Made by a program: the position numbers and the translations under genes. A DNA stretch of 21,587 nucleotides from Apostichopus californicus (Eukaryota > Echinodermata > Holothuroidea > Aspidochirotida > Stichopodidae), in assembly GCA_020650975.1 (NCBI GenBank), contig JAIPMN010041142.1, positions 1 through 21,587 of the forward strand. The letters run 5' to 3'. The notes below the pieces were generated by a model. It ran no database searches. It saw only the letters and a program-made list of their open reading frames with translations, and was not told the origin of the DNA. The number at the start of each line of letters is the position of its first letter. Positions within the stretch are counted from its first letter, which is position 1. Below, in pieces: positions 10,870 to 20,085 of this stretch.

Positions 10870-11345
10870 GTCAGTATTGCTAATTTCGGAACACTGCCAA
10901 TTTTGGACACCCCTAAGAAATGCACGATTTCACCATGACAACCTACAGGAAGAGCCAAATTTCACCAAAAAGTACGAAATGACCCGTGTGCAAGTAAATA
11001 CTTCCATATTTGTCAATAAAATGACGGAGATCTATGAAGTCTGTTATAATTACTGAAAGAGCAACTGCGCCACCAATTTTATCACCAGCGCCACACTGTG
11101 GGACTGTGTGTCCAAAAATTAGCAATACTCTAGCAAAGAAATACCAGTTCCACAATCACAAGAATCTTCTTGGAATACAACGTGAAAACAGTTTGCAGGA
11201 AAGAAAGTTTGGCCGTGTATCGTAATATAACACACTTCTCCCACCATATCAAGTATATTTTCAGGTGATTTTTACCAGAAGATATAGTTTTGGGGTGTTT
11301 TAAGGCTTAGGTGTCCGGAATTGGAAGTGTCCATGCTATTACCAT
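10870..11345. mobile_element. pogo/Tigger-like miniature DNA transposon with TA flanks
   Basis: The left end GTCAGTATTGCTAATTTCGG is followed by ACACTGCC, AATTTTGGACACC and CCTAAG. The right end, read on the minus strand, carries GGTAATAGC, ATGGACACTTCCAATTCC, GGACACC and TAAG in the same order. That is about 40 bases of diverged inverted repeat. Each end carries two GGACAC-type blocks, as in Tigger/pogo ends. TA dinucleotides sit at matching distance outside both ends (10868-10869 and 11346-11347), the duplication expected of the Tc1/mariner-pogo superfamily. A third inverted copy of the terminus (CCAAAAATTAGCAATACT) ends at 11129, giving an inner 258-base sub-element. No transposase is present. 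Confidence 0.65.
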
Positions 11346-11347
11346 TA

Positions 11348-12049
11348 GCAGACAAGTTGAATTACACAACTGTAGCGTAAGTTCCAATGGCTTATTTTGT
11401 GCCACTTAACACCAGCATTTTTTAACTTGAATATCAAGCAGGCCCTAACATTAAGACTAGAGTTAACTAAAACTATGATGTGAGTCCGGCACTTTGTTCG
11501 TTCCTGGCCCATACCAGTAATAATTAAAATGCCATTGCCAAGGAGAAAACCTACAGCCTACAGTACCAAGTACCAAAGGTTATAAATATTTAGGTGCCCA
11601 AAGATTTATTCATACTTATTCTTTAAATTAAATTGCAGCATATCTAGTTAGAACTACGTTGCGCTACAGACTATGTTATTCATTAGTCTAGGCCGATAAG
11701 TATAATTTAATCTGAATAAAATGGGGCAAAATTTAGGCTATTGATCATGTTCTTACTTAATATGGCCACTGCAGTATACAGTTTTCTCCGTCTATCTTGT
11801 GAAACACTTTATCTCTAATTAAATATTCTACAGTTCTGCTTAACTGTTAAGGGTAATGTCAGGGTCTACTTTTATCATGTCATACTCATAGGCAAACGTT
11901 AGGGGCATTCAAACCGGCAACAGGCGTCAAAATTGAGCCTACATCAGTTCGAAACCGACTAGACCTAGATCGAATGGAGATGATGATGCCTGTTTTTTAT
12001 CATTAACAGCAATCCCACACACATGTTAGACAAACGCATGACAACTTAC
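11348..12049. other. Unique DNA, no gene seen; possible start of a minus-strand intron
   Basis: No element ends and no supported coding frame. If the candidate exon ending at 12050 is real, this is the beginning of its first intron on the minus strand. A GTTCGAAACC sequence near 11947 resembles a pol III B box, but no matching A box or tRNA fold accompanies it. Confidence 0.4.
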
Positions 12050-12150
12050 CAGCGGTCTTCGAAGTTGAAATAAGTGGCTTTAATATAATCCAAACTTTGT
12101 TCCAAACCAAAGTCGTTGATCACTGAATTAGGGTTCGTAACATGGACGAT
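12050..12150 (-). other. Candidate minus-strand first exon with a strong splice donor
   Basis: On the minus strand, GACCGCTG at 12057-12050 is followed by GTAAGT at 12049-12044, a textbook donor. The preceding bases stay open in the frame reading INDFGLEQSLDYIK, then ATYFNFEDR, with the next codon split by the donor; this frame is open back to about 12157. The acceptor-side sequence upstream is weak (CTAATTCAG at 12131-12123), so a first exon fits better than an internal one. The 5' limit is arbitrary. The peptide is not one I recognise, and the exon may be untranslated: an ATG in another frame (at about 12143) opens only a 7-codon frame. Confidence 0.3.
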
Positions 12151-12299
12151 CGGTATGGTATATTACAGATCGAGTAACCTAACGTTAGGCTATATTTGTA
12201 CACACTACACAGCATGGAGCTGGCATACACAAGTGTACACTATAAGACACCAACAGATGTTGATATTGTGCAACCAGTTTCAAAAGAGATGGGATTGTG

Positions 12300-12480
12300 T
12301 AAAACCGCAGAACTGGTAACCGTTATGAATCGAGGGCGTTTTCTAGAATTCGTCTGTGTCTGCGTTACTGAGTCCCTTCGTCATTGTCGTTACCATGTTT
12401 GTCCGGATGTTCCCCGCATGACATGTTATAAGTCCGGTTGGAATTAACAAAATTGATAAAATGTCGGGATTTTTAGGAAG
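12300..12480 (-). promoter_or_regulatory. CpG-enriched patch, possible promoter
   Basis: About twelve CpG dinucleotides occur in 180 bases (for example near 12331-12337, 12403, 12415, 12434 and 12466), while surrounding DNA is strongly AT-rich and CpG-poor. It lies just upstream, in minus-strand sense, of the candidate first exon with the strong donor at 12049. That arrangement would fit a minus-strand promoter. I see no clear TATA box at a fixed distance. This is an inference from composition and position only. Confidence 0.25.
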
Positions 12481-12596
12481 TTTCCACATAACCGTTATAA
12501 GTTAGCAGGAAAAAATTCTTAACGGTGATTCGTAAGAAAGGGGATTCTCAACTAAGACCTCTCCCCGAGGCAGTGGCGGCGGAAGCCAATAATTTT

Positions 12597-13460
12597 AGGG
12601 GGGGGGACGGATATCGAAGTCACTATCTAAGCGTAGCGCCACCATCGGTTGGCGCGGAGCGTACTAAAAAAATTTGGGTAAAATAGACCCCTCAGATCGC
12701 AGGAAATCGCTATTTCCGACCCCTAATAGTGTATTCGTGCACTAAATATTTTGATGTCTTAGGGTCTAAAAATTTACAGATTTAATAAAATATTAGCTTG
12801 CGTACAAATATATGTATGATCGTTTTTCAGCCTTGCAGTGTAGATTACACTTAGCGGCGAACACTTCGCAAAATAGTGTTGATTCTCTGCTGAACAGCTA
12901 ACATACATAGCAGTGATTATTGACTGAGTCATTTGGCTGTCACTTAAATTGGCATTTGCGTTTAGTCCAGTCGCAGTCTCACTATTCATCTAGAAGTCAG
13001 GAAACTAGCAATACAGCCACTACTTGTAGGGGGGGGGGACGGATATCGAAGTCACTATCTAAGCGTAGCGCCACCATCGGTTGGCGCGGAGCGTACTAAA
13101 AAAAGTTGGGTAAAATAGACCCCTCAGATCGCAGGAAATCGCTATTTCCGACCCCTAATAGTGTATTCGTGCACTACATATTTTGATGTCTTAGGGTCTA
13201 AAAATTTACAGATTTAATAAAATATTAGCTTGCGTACAAATATATTTATGATCGTTTTTCAGCCATGCAGTGTAGATTACACTTAGAGGCGAACACTTCG
13301 CAAAATAGTGTTGATTCTCTGCTGAACAGCTAACATACATAGCAGTGATTATTGACTGAGTCATTTGGCTGTCACTTAAATTGGCATTTGCGTTTAGTCC
13401 AGTCGCAGTCTCACTATTCATCTAGAAGTCAGGAAACTAGCAATACAGCCACTACTTGTA
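12597..13460. repeat. 432-bp tandem duplication inside the hAT element
   Basis: ATATCGAAGT begins at 12611 and 13043, and TACTTGTA ends the units at 13028 and 13460, giving a 432-base period. Only about five substitutions are visible between units (for example GCCTTGCAG versus GCCATGCAG and TTAGCGGCG versus TTAGAGGCG), so identity is near 99 percent. The junction is marked by a G-run. The duplication is therefore younger than, or close in age to, the transposon insertion. Confidence 0.95.
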
Positions 13461-13589
13461 TTTTCCAAATATACTGACTTGTGTTTCCTTCTTTTTGACG
13501 AAGTTTGTGATCTATTTTCCGATATTTCCTCACATCGCGTTGATGGTTCGACGTGTTTGGTTTTAATTTTGATTTGGTTTGATTTTTTA

Positions 13590-13638
13590 GGGGGGACGTC
13601 CCCCCCACTCAAAAATTAGGGGGGGACGTGTCCCCCCC
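13590..13638. repeat. Two GC-rich palindromes beside the hAT right end
   Basis: Six G, ACGT and six C form a perfect palindrome at 13590-13605. Seven G, AC, a GT loop, GT and seven C form another at 13619-13638. They stand just inside the right inverted repeat. The 283-bp hAT element has a comparable subterminal hairpin at about 3629-3647, so this looks like part of the family's end architecture, possibly a transposase-binding or folding site. Confidence 0.85.
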
Positions 13639-13671
13639 GACCCCCCCGCTTCCGCCGCCTATGCCCCGAGG

Positions 13672-14158
13672 CTTTTCTTCCGATAATTGAAGTCACCCCA
13701 CCCATTGTGAAAGATGGCGTCAAAAGTATATTACAACTGAAGAGCAAATAGAATATAAATGTTTGAAAAATGCTTATCTACTGCAAACAGCATGTACAGG
13801 AATATATGTAAAAAGTTTAGAGGGCCTGCAGCCTCTCTCATTTTTCTATCCACATAGTCATAGGTTTACCTTCCTAATCCCCTTTTCTTCTTTTTCACCT
13901 CTATAGTTACACCCCTCAGAGTTAATCTTCAGTCCTTAATCCTCTTATCACTCTTCCCATCTATAAAACCTCTCCTTTGTTGTGTCCAGCTATTTTTGCT
14001 CTATTAAATTGCTCATTTGTCCTATTTTTTTGGCCACAAAAGTACAAAGTGGAGGGAAATTTCCATAAAGCTTAAAAATGTGGAAGACAATGTGGAATTT
14101 AACTCTCTGTCCATCCGTGTCTGTTAACATGTCCTTAGTTTTATTTTTCGTTTCAGTT
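13672..14158. other. Unique AT-rich DNA leading to the hammerhead-like motif
   Basis: No coding frame or element end that I can support. Pyrimidine-rich stretches (13870-14000) and a T-rich tract ending TTTCAG at 14156 stand before the hammerhead-like fold. Part of it could belong to a decayed Penelope-like element, but I see no reverse-transcriptase remnant. Confidence 0.4.
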
Positions 14159-14199
14159 AGCCTCCGATGAAGATCCTGCTAGGACTGAAACATCAGGCT
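14159..14199 (+). ncRNA. Degenerate hammerhead-ribozyme-like motif
   Basis: The parts stand in the order of a type I hammerhead. Stem I 5' strand AGCCT is at 14159-14163, a GATGA core at 14166-14170, and a stem II hairpin at 14171-14186 (ATCCT, GCT loop, AGGA). GAAA is at 14187-14190, C at 14191, a cleavage-type triplet ATC at 14192-14194, and the stem I 3' strand AGGCT, exactly complementary to AGCCT, at 14195-14199. Stem III would be almost absent, as reported for hammerheads of Penelope-like retroelements. The core is close to CTGATGA...GAAA but not fully consensus, and there is an extra A beside stem II, so it is probably inactive. The following TAATAAAACTATTACATG stretch fits a retroelement tail. 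The link to Penelope-like elements is an inference. Confidence 0.45.
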
Positions 14200-14512
14200 G
14201 CGTAATAAAACTATTACATGTTTACACACACAGCAGCTAGATTAACAGGGATGTGGCATTTCACTTAAACAGGTACCCTTATATTTCTTTACATTCCTTT
14301 ACCATTAATTGTGCATGACCATGGTCACTGTAACTCTACAACTCTAACATAAATTGCTCATTCAATTTCATGTGAAAAAAACTGGGCTTTTTACAGCTGT
14401 TTTCTTAGGCTTGTTGATCATTATATGGACAATGCTAGATTTGTATTATCTTTGTTTAGTTCTACTGTTAAACATGTGACCACGCTGGCAAACAAAGCTC
14501 ATACCCATGAGT

Positions 14513-14598
14513 GGGGAGAGGAGGAGGGGAGAGGAGAGGGGAGAGGAGAGGAGGGGAGAGGAGGGGAGAGGAGAGGAGGGGAAAGGAGGGGAGGGGAA
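14513..14598 (+). repeat. 86-base pure purine tract (GGAGA-type minisatellite)
   Basis: There is no pyrimidine on the plus strand across the tract; it consists of GAGGGGAGAGGAGA-type units. Mirror symmetry of the units makes it able to form triplex (H-DNA) structures, and G-runs allow quadruplexes. An 82-codon frame through it (14425-14673), rich in Gly, Glu and Arg, is repeat-derived. Confidence 0.95.
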
Positions 14599-14599
14599 T

Positions 14600-17227
14600 A
14601 TTTCAGATTACTGACTGGTGGCCTCCACTCACATTCTTATAGCAAGTGTAAGTATATATACAACCATCATTAGTAACTCATTGATCACAGAAGATGACTA
14701 AAGAATAAAAAAATAAAAAAATTGTGAGAAAGGTTCTTTTATATAATGACAATTTATTAGTTCATCTCTTTACTAATTTTTTAATATTCTTAAACTTCAT
14801 CTTAAAAGTCAAAATCCTTTAAAACTGAAAGAAATGAGAGGAACAAACAACACATGCATTTATTTACACCAAAGGACACACAACCATTCTCCGACAAAGA
14901 TTTCACGGTCACCATGAACTTCTACCAGTGGAAACCATTAGCTATTTCTTCAGTTTATACCTATAAGCTATTTTTTTAAAGAAAGAAATTTTTGTCAAAG
15001 CACTGTTTTACAGAAAAAAAGAATAAAGAACAAAATGAAACCTAGCAACAATTGTGACTCCATCCAGCAAAAGGTTTTTAAAGATTAGTTTAAAAAGTTA
15101 CTGGCCCTTGTCACAAATTGAAACATTTCATTCATTGAATTAAAAATAAAAACCATTTTCCCTCCAAGTATCGTTAACTCTGGAGTGTAGGAATGAAACG
15201 ATTCCCATGACAGTGTACCAATCCAGGCAGCAGATTTACTCGGATATACAAATGATTGGGAAAATAGTTTTGCCTCTCAGAAGACCAGAAAGAAAATGAG
15301 GTCAAACTGGATGAGATGAGTACATCTTTCTCTTTATATCATAAAATGTTTTAATTTCACTCTAAGATACTCTCCTACCTCTGCAAGACTACTTTCATGG
15401 GAAATTGATTTTGTTCTTGTTTGGTATTTTCCAAATGTGATGTGTTATACCACTTAGCCAGGGCCTTATTAGCTATATATGAAAACTAGTATGTTTTAAG
15501 GAAGCTTAGAATAAGCATTCCTGCTGGACATGATCAATGCTGTGTATGCCAATTCACATGATCACTGAACTTAAGTTAAAAACATGAATGCCACACAAAG
15601 AATACCTTACCAGACCAAGAATAGAGGATTAACTTTTCAAAAGAAAAAAAAAAAAAATTGTTTCTACTACATTGAAGATGAGGATAAAATATTTCTCTCC
15701 TAAACCTCCATATTCATTTCACTTCTTCATGCTGTGAACATCACTTTAAAAATCTGCACCATTTGCAACCCAATTCCATCAATACAGGACCATACATTGT
15801 GTTCTTTTGTTTTTTTTATTCTAAACATATAACAAAAACATAGTTATTTTTCTGATAAATACTAAAAAGTATTCATCTTATAAGATGAAGCAATAATGTC
15901 AAAATCTTTTTATGTTCTAATTCCATTTTTCACAAGTAAGGTTCACAAAGGATTTCAAGGGAGCAAGTAACCCTTTCATATGCTTTTTTGGGATCAAATT
16001 TTCAAAACTATTTATGATGAAACTTTACTAGCCTCTTATATATTCAATTTTCTATAATCGATTCAGCGATTAAATACAGTTAAACTGAACATATCACCAG
16101 GCTTTTATTCATATGTAGATATGGAATGTGTTGGTAAAGTAACCCTACATCTTAAAAATAATAAAATAACATGCTGATATCAGTCAAATTTCAATTTGCC
16201 AGTCCCTTTTTCAAATTTTAGATTTATTAACAAGCAAAACCTGTTACCTGACACTATACAAACAAAAGCAACCATATTAAAACCACCATTTTGCTTTTTA
16301 AGCTTATACTAATTTTTTTTATCTTCTTATCAATTTCAATACCTTACATAACTTAACAAATCCTTCTTCAATATCCATTTTAAGGTTTTTGAACTAGAAT
16401 TATTGATACATTCATAATTCAGGTTAATATGGAATATAATAGATAAAGGATTATTTCACAAAGAAAATATTCTCTCATAACTGATGGAAGAGTAAAACGT
16501 CTTTCAAAAAGACCCAAATTTTAATACATCATTTGTGTGTGTTAACTGAGGTCTCCATTTAGAAATTCTTACTCAGAATTTGCCTAAAAGTCTAACAAAT
16601 GTAATTATTATTTCCTTCTTATCTAGGGCAGTAGGAGGGGTAAGGTGGGGGGTAATTGGCTTTGCTTTCTTTCTGTTTTGTCTAGATTTTTTTGTTTTTT
16701 ATTTGTTCTGAGAAGTTAATACTTTAAACAGATACTGGAATATGTGGGGAAAAGAAGGCTTACGTGAAGTTTTAATAGTAAAATTATTCACATGTCTAGT
16801 ATAAGATGTAGGTAATAAACAAATTCATTACATTTTTTTGTTAATAAACTGAGCTCTCTTCCCCTAATAACATTCCTGGTCATCTTCAGACTACCTTTTT
16901 TCCAGGTTTTTTTTTCCAGCGACACACGAGACATTTGTACCGAATTGACGACTTAAATATCCTTTACTTTAATTCAATCCACAACATCTAAACCCTCTAC
17001 ATCCTCTATGTTACAGCTTCCATTCATCACCATAGCGACAAGGCACGTGGCTCAAGGCTGACGACAGATCTGATTACAATTGAGAGGAAATTTAAACTAA
17101 TTAAAAATGTCTGAGCTGATGGAGAATTTAATGAACGATATGTGAAAGTTCACGAAACAAAATTTTAGCAAAAATGGTGGAGATCGGTAAGAGACCGATC
17201 ACAGATATTTTTTGCTTAACCAGTCTT

Positions 17228-17228
<1 letters not shown>
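14600..17228. other. Long AT-rich unique stretch, no gene seen
   Basis: No open frame of note on either strand, no element ends and no tandem array. Numerous A- or T-runs occur, for example at 15643-15657. AATAAA-type hexamers occur on both strands, including one on the minus strand near 14752. A long 3' untranslated region or intron is possible but nothing proves it. At 17182-17200 there is a hairpin, listed separately. Confidence 0.5.
17182..17200 (+). other. Perfect small hairpin followed by a T-run
   Basis: GATCGGT at 17182-17188, loop AAGAG, then ACCGATC at 17194-17200 form a 7-bp perfect stem. Within ten bases comes a T6 run, and 28 bases later the long A-tract. It might be the end of a small pol III-type transcript or a chance stem; no upstream promoter boxes were found. 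Confidence 0.3.

Positions 17229-17265
<37 letters not shown>
17229..17265 (+). repeat. A37 homopolymer tract
   Basis: Thirty-seven consecutive A. It could be the tail of an old retroposed copy on the plus strand, but the preceding sequence (AACCAGTCTTC) shows no recognisable SINE, LINE or processed gene, and I could not find a flanking duplication. Confidence 0.95.
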
Positions 17266-17270
<5 letters not shown>

Positions 17271-18238
17271 TGGAAATTTTATGCAAGGTTATTGTCCATG
17301 TTTACTTTCAAAATTAAGGTGACTATGTACAAAGACAAAAATCCAAGTCGACTTAAAATGTCCCCTTTTTTTTCATTTTGCATCAAAACAATTCAAAAGT
17401 CACTTAATAGTTTTGTCAAGGCAGTGTGGACAGTTTTTGAATAAGAACATACGGTAATTGGGCCCAACCGATCTGGGCAAGAAATCGTGGAAACCATTTT
17501 GGATCAACAATTTCAACAGATCAATACATCCACAGATTTAGCCAATACAATCTACTATAATTCTGATTAAACCAGGAGTTTAAGGTTGACCAGTGAGGAC
17601 ACAAGTTCATGTTCACTTTTGAAAACGTTTCCACCTCGGAGAACGACAGAAAGAAGAATGCAGAAAATCTGAACCTTATTAAATACACGATTCATAATGT
17701 AAGGACACTTCTTATGAAAAGTTTTAAAAATTGACAGTGCCAGTCAGTAGATAAATCCAAATCCAAAACAGAGTTGATGAACTACCCCACCTCCCACTAC
17801 CATGGACCACCCCCCCTTCCCTCACTGCTCCAACATCCCTTTTCTCACAAACTGCCCCCTCAACCACCAGTCTTATTTTCACAGATATGACTGGCTCTAT
17901 TGGCAATTAAAACTATATTTAGTGTTTGTGTCAGGTGGAAGTGTAAGGTTTTCTTTTGTCATATTCCCCAAATTTTAGATACCAAACTTGGTGACAGGCT
18001 CCAAAAGTAATCTCCTCCAATTTGTTTCCAGACATCAAGAGGAAGGAAACCATATCAATTTTGGCACTAGGAGGAGATGAGATGACTTTTAGATTGGTAA
18101 TACAAAAGAAAGTTAAAAGATTGACAAATAGTGACATGTAATAGTTCTGTAGTCCTAAAGCACCACATTAGGTTTAAATGATTACATTTGGTAGTTGGTT
18201 GTTGAGGATATAGTCAGATATTCTACTCAATCAAGATA
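17266..18238. other. Unique DNA, no gene seen
   Basis: Frames at 17724-17906 and 17931-18137 on the minus strand have no motif or splice support. A C-rich patch lies near 17785-17830. No element ends are visible. Confidence 0.5.
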
Positions 18239-19112
18239 AACAATGCTGTTTCGGAGCAACAATACTACACTGTGAAGATGTCAGAAAACAATGATGTATT
18301 GTGAAGATGGCAGAAAACAATGATGTATTGTGAAGTTGTCAGAAAAACAATGTTGTATTTTAATTGTTGTCAGTAACATATTGTCATGTTGTTATGGACT
18401 CTAGTTATACAAATACTGTATGGTTATATGTTTCAGTAGAACAATGCTGTATTGTACTATGCTGGCAGAAAACAATACTGTATTGTGATATGCAGTGCAA
18501 TATTAAAATATGTCAGTAAAACAATGATACATTGTAGTTACCGTCAGTAACATAATGATATATTGTAGTAGCCATAAATAAAAACACTGCTGTATTTGTA
18601 ATAAATGCCAGTAGAACAATGGGTAGTGTAATAAGCTGAAAAAAACAAACAATAATGTAATAAACTGTCAGGACAAAAACAATGCTGTATTGTAATATGC
18701 TGTCTGGACAAAAAAAACAATGCTGTATTGTAATATGATGTCTGAACAGAAACAATGCTGTATTGTAATATGCTGGACAAAGACAATGCTGTATTGTAAT
18801 ATGCTGTCGAGACAAACAATGCTGACTGTAATATGCTTTCAAGACAAAAAAACCTGCTGTATTGTAATATGTCTGGAGCAAAACAATGCAGTATTGGAAT
18901 ATGCTGTCAAGACAAACAAACAATGCTGTATTGTAATACGCTGTCAGGACAAGAAGAAAACAATGCTGTATTGTGATATGCTGTCTGGACAAAAAAGAAC
19001 AATGCTGTATTGTAATATGTCTGGACAAAAACAATGCTGTATTGTAATATGTCTGGACAAAAACAATGCTGTATTGTATAATGCTCTCAGAAAGACAAAT
19101 GCTGTAGTGTCG
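18239..19112. repeat. Minisatellite of about 28 units with internal dyad symmetry
   Basis: The unit of about 28-40 bases is built on AACAATGCTGTATTGTAATA followed by TGCTGTCTGGACAAA. Its head ACAAT-GCTGT-ATTGT is an inverted repeat, so every unit can form a small stem-loop. Units from about 18660 to 19080 are very alike. Units from 18239 to 18650 are strongly diverged, the usual picture of an array homogenised in one part and decaying at its edge. The 173-codon minus-strand frame and the 137-codon plus-strand frame running through the array are translations of the repeat (recurring ITIQHC and CCIVIC) and should not be annotated as genes. Confidence 0.95.
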
Positions 19113-19357
19113 TATTTACTGGTACTCCACTAGAGCAGATGTAGTGATTAACAAAACCAGTGAAAAACTTGGTCACAAATTTTACGAACAAGTTTACAGA
19201 CAAGAACAAAAAGATGACACCCCTTTCTTGCTGCTAATTAAGCAACAGTGTGCACAATTTCTTCATCTGAGTCAACTTTCACAAATATAATATCCGGAAA
19301 TATGATTGTGACACTTTTGAAGATTGACAAAATGTTTGGTTGAAAAACTGAAACATT
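19113..19357. other. Short unique spacer
   Basis: No gene or repeat is visible between the minisatellite and the inverted miniature element. Confidence 0.5.
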
Positions 19358-19579
19358 AAGGAACCGTATCAATACAGAAAACAGGCTGCAGCAGCTACAA
19401 AATCCCCTGCAGCAAGGCTGAATCAATATCAAACAATAGAGAGTATCTTGGCAGACCAGCAGTGCCTATTGTGTCAAAAAAAAGTGGTGCCTATTGTGTG
19501 AAACTGCATCTTTCATCCTATGCAGCCTGGCTGCAGGAAGCTGCAGCCCCCACAGCATTCTATTAACGACACAGTGCCT
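19358..19579 (-). mobile_element. Miniature inverted-repeat element, copy 2 (inverted)
   Basis: Its reverse complement aligns along its length with the element at 7708-7911. It shares GGCACTGTGTC at the start (19578-19568), CTGCAGCCAGGCTGCATAGG, GGCACTGCTG then TCTGCCAAGATA, and ATTCAGCCTTGCTGCAGGGG. The other end (AAGGAACCGTATC at 19358) is more decayed. A short internal stretch with two GTGCCTATTGTGT blocks (near 19465-19500) is a local duplication not present in copy 1. There is no coding capacity. Confidence 0.75.
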
Positions 19580-20085
19580 CAGAAGCGATAGTAAATCATC
19601 CGTGAGAAGTAATTCCCATTAGATGGAATAGATGGAACCAAACCAAGGAGTAGGTGATCATATCGTGAGATCAACAATTCAGATGACGTGATCCCACAGG
19701 TGGATCACATAATCAGATGGGATCATAAAAACAAAGAGACGTCGTCGTCCAATCCGGGAATAACACCATCAGAATGTTGAATGTTGGAAAATATTTTCTC
19801 TGCTGAGGAGGCGGTTTAATATCCACTGTAACGATCCTGAAAGATAAAAAAGGATAAGAATATGAGTCGGGATAAGAAGACGAGTCATCTCGGAAGAGAT
19901 CCGCACTTGATATACTACCGATGCCAGAGCAAGAAGTTTGGTGACAGCAGAGTAAGGAGTACTTATCATAAGCAGACATATAGCAGCAGACCTTACACTT
20001 TGAGCTATTTCATAGTGTCAAATGTCACGTCACTGGTTACTATCACGTTACTGGTTACTATGAGCTCTTTGTTTGATTTATAAAT
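19580..20085. other. Unique DNA with a small tandem repeat, no confident gene
   Basis: Two 18-base units (CACGTCACTGGTTACTAT, then CACGTTACTGGTTACTAT) lie at 20026-20061. On the minus strand a pyrimidine-rich acceptor-like tract (TTTTTATCTTTCAG) ends near 19838, before an open stretch reading DIKPPPQQRKYFPTFN. No family is recognised and no donor pairs with it. Confidence 0.45.

Larger units (their letters stand above)
12563..13671 (-). mobile_element. hAT-type DNA transposon derivative, 1093 bp, 8-bp target duplication
   Basis: The element is 12571-13663. The left end CAGTGGCGGCGGAAGC and the right end (minus strand) CATAGGCGGCGGAAGC match at 14 of 16 positions. Perfect CCCCGAGG duplications flank it at 12563-12570 and 13664-13671. 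These are hAT signatures. Inside are a 432-bp tandem duplication (12597-13460), two GC-rich palindromes near the right end, and the ACTATCTAAGCG core at about 12623 and 13055. Read from the right end on the minus strand, a short open frame at 13612-13418 starts MSGGDVPPKKSNQIKIKTKH. An offset frame follows (MNSETATGLNANANLSDSQ), present in both duplicated units. The position, just inside the end, would suit a leftover amino-terminal part of a transposase, but I cannot confirm homology. No catalytic region is present, so it is non-autonomous. Confidence 0.93.

Noticed and set aside
11940-11955. B-box-like GTTCGAAACC
   Set aside because: No matching A box or tRNA fold at the required distance.
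12178-12189. CCTAACGTTAGG palindrome resembling head-to-head telomere repeats
   Set aside because: Only one unit on each side; 12-base palindromes are expected several times by chance in this length.
14425-14673. 82-codon frame rich in Gly, Glu and Arg
   Set aside because: Its centre is the purine tract and the flanks show no motif.
18513-19133. Long open frames of 173 codons (minus) and 137 codons (plus)
   Set aside because: Both run through the minisatellite and consist of repeated translations of its unit; there is no independent coding evidence.
19713-19979. 88-codon minus-strand frame with an acceptor-like tract inside it
   Set aside because: The acceptor would split the frame, no donor or partner exon is seen, and no family is recognised.
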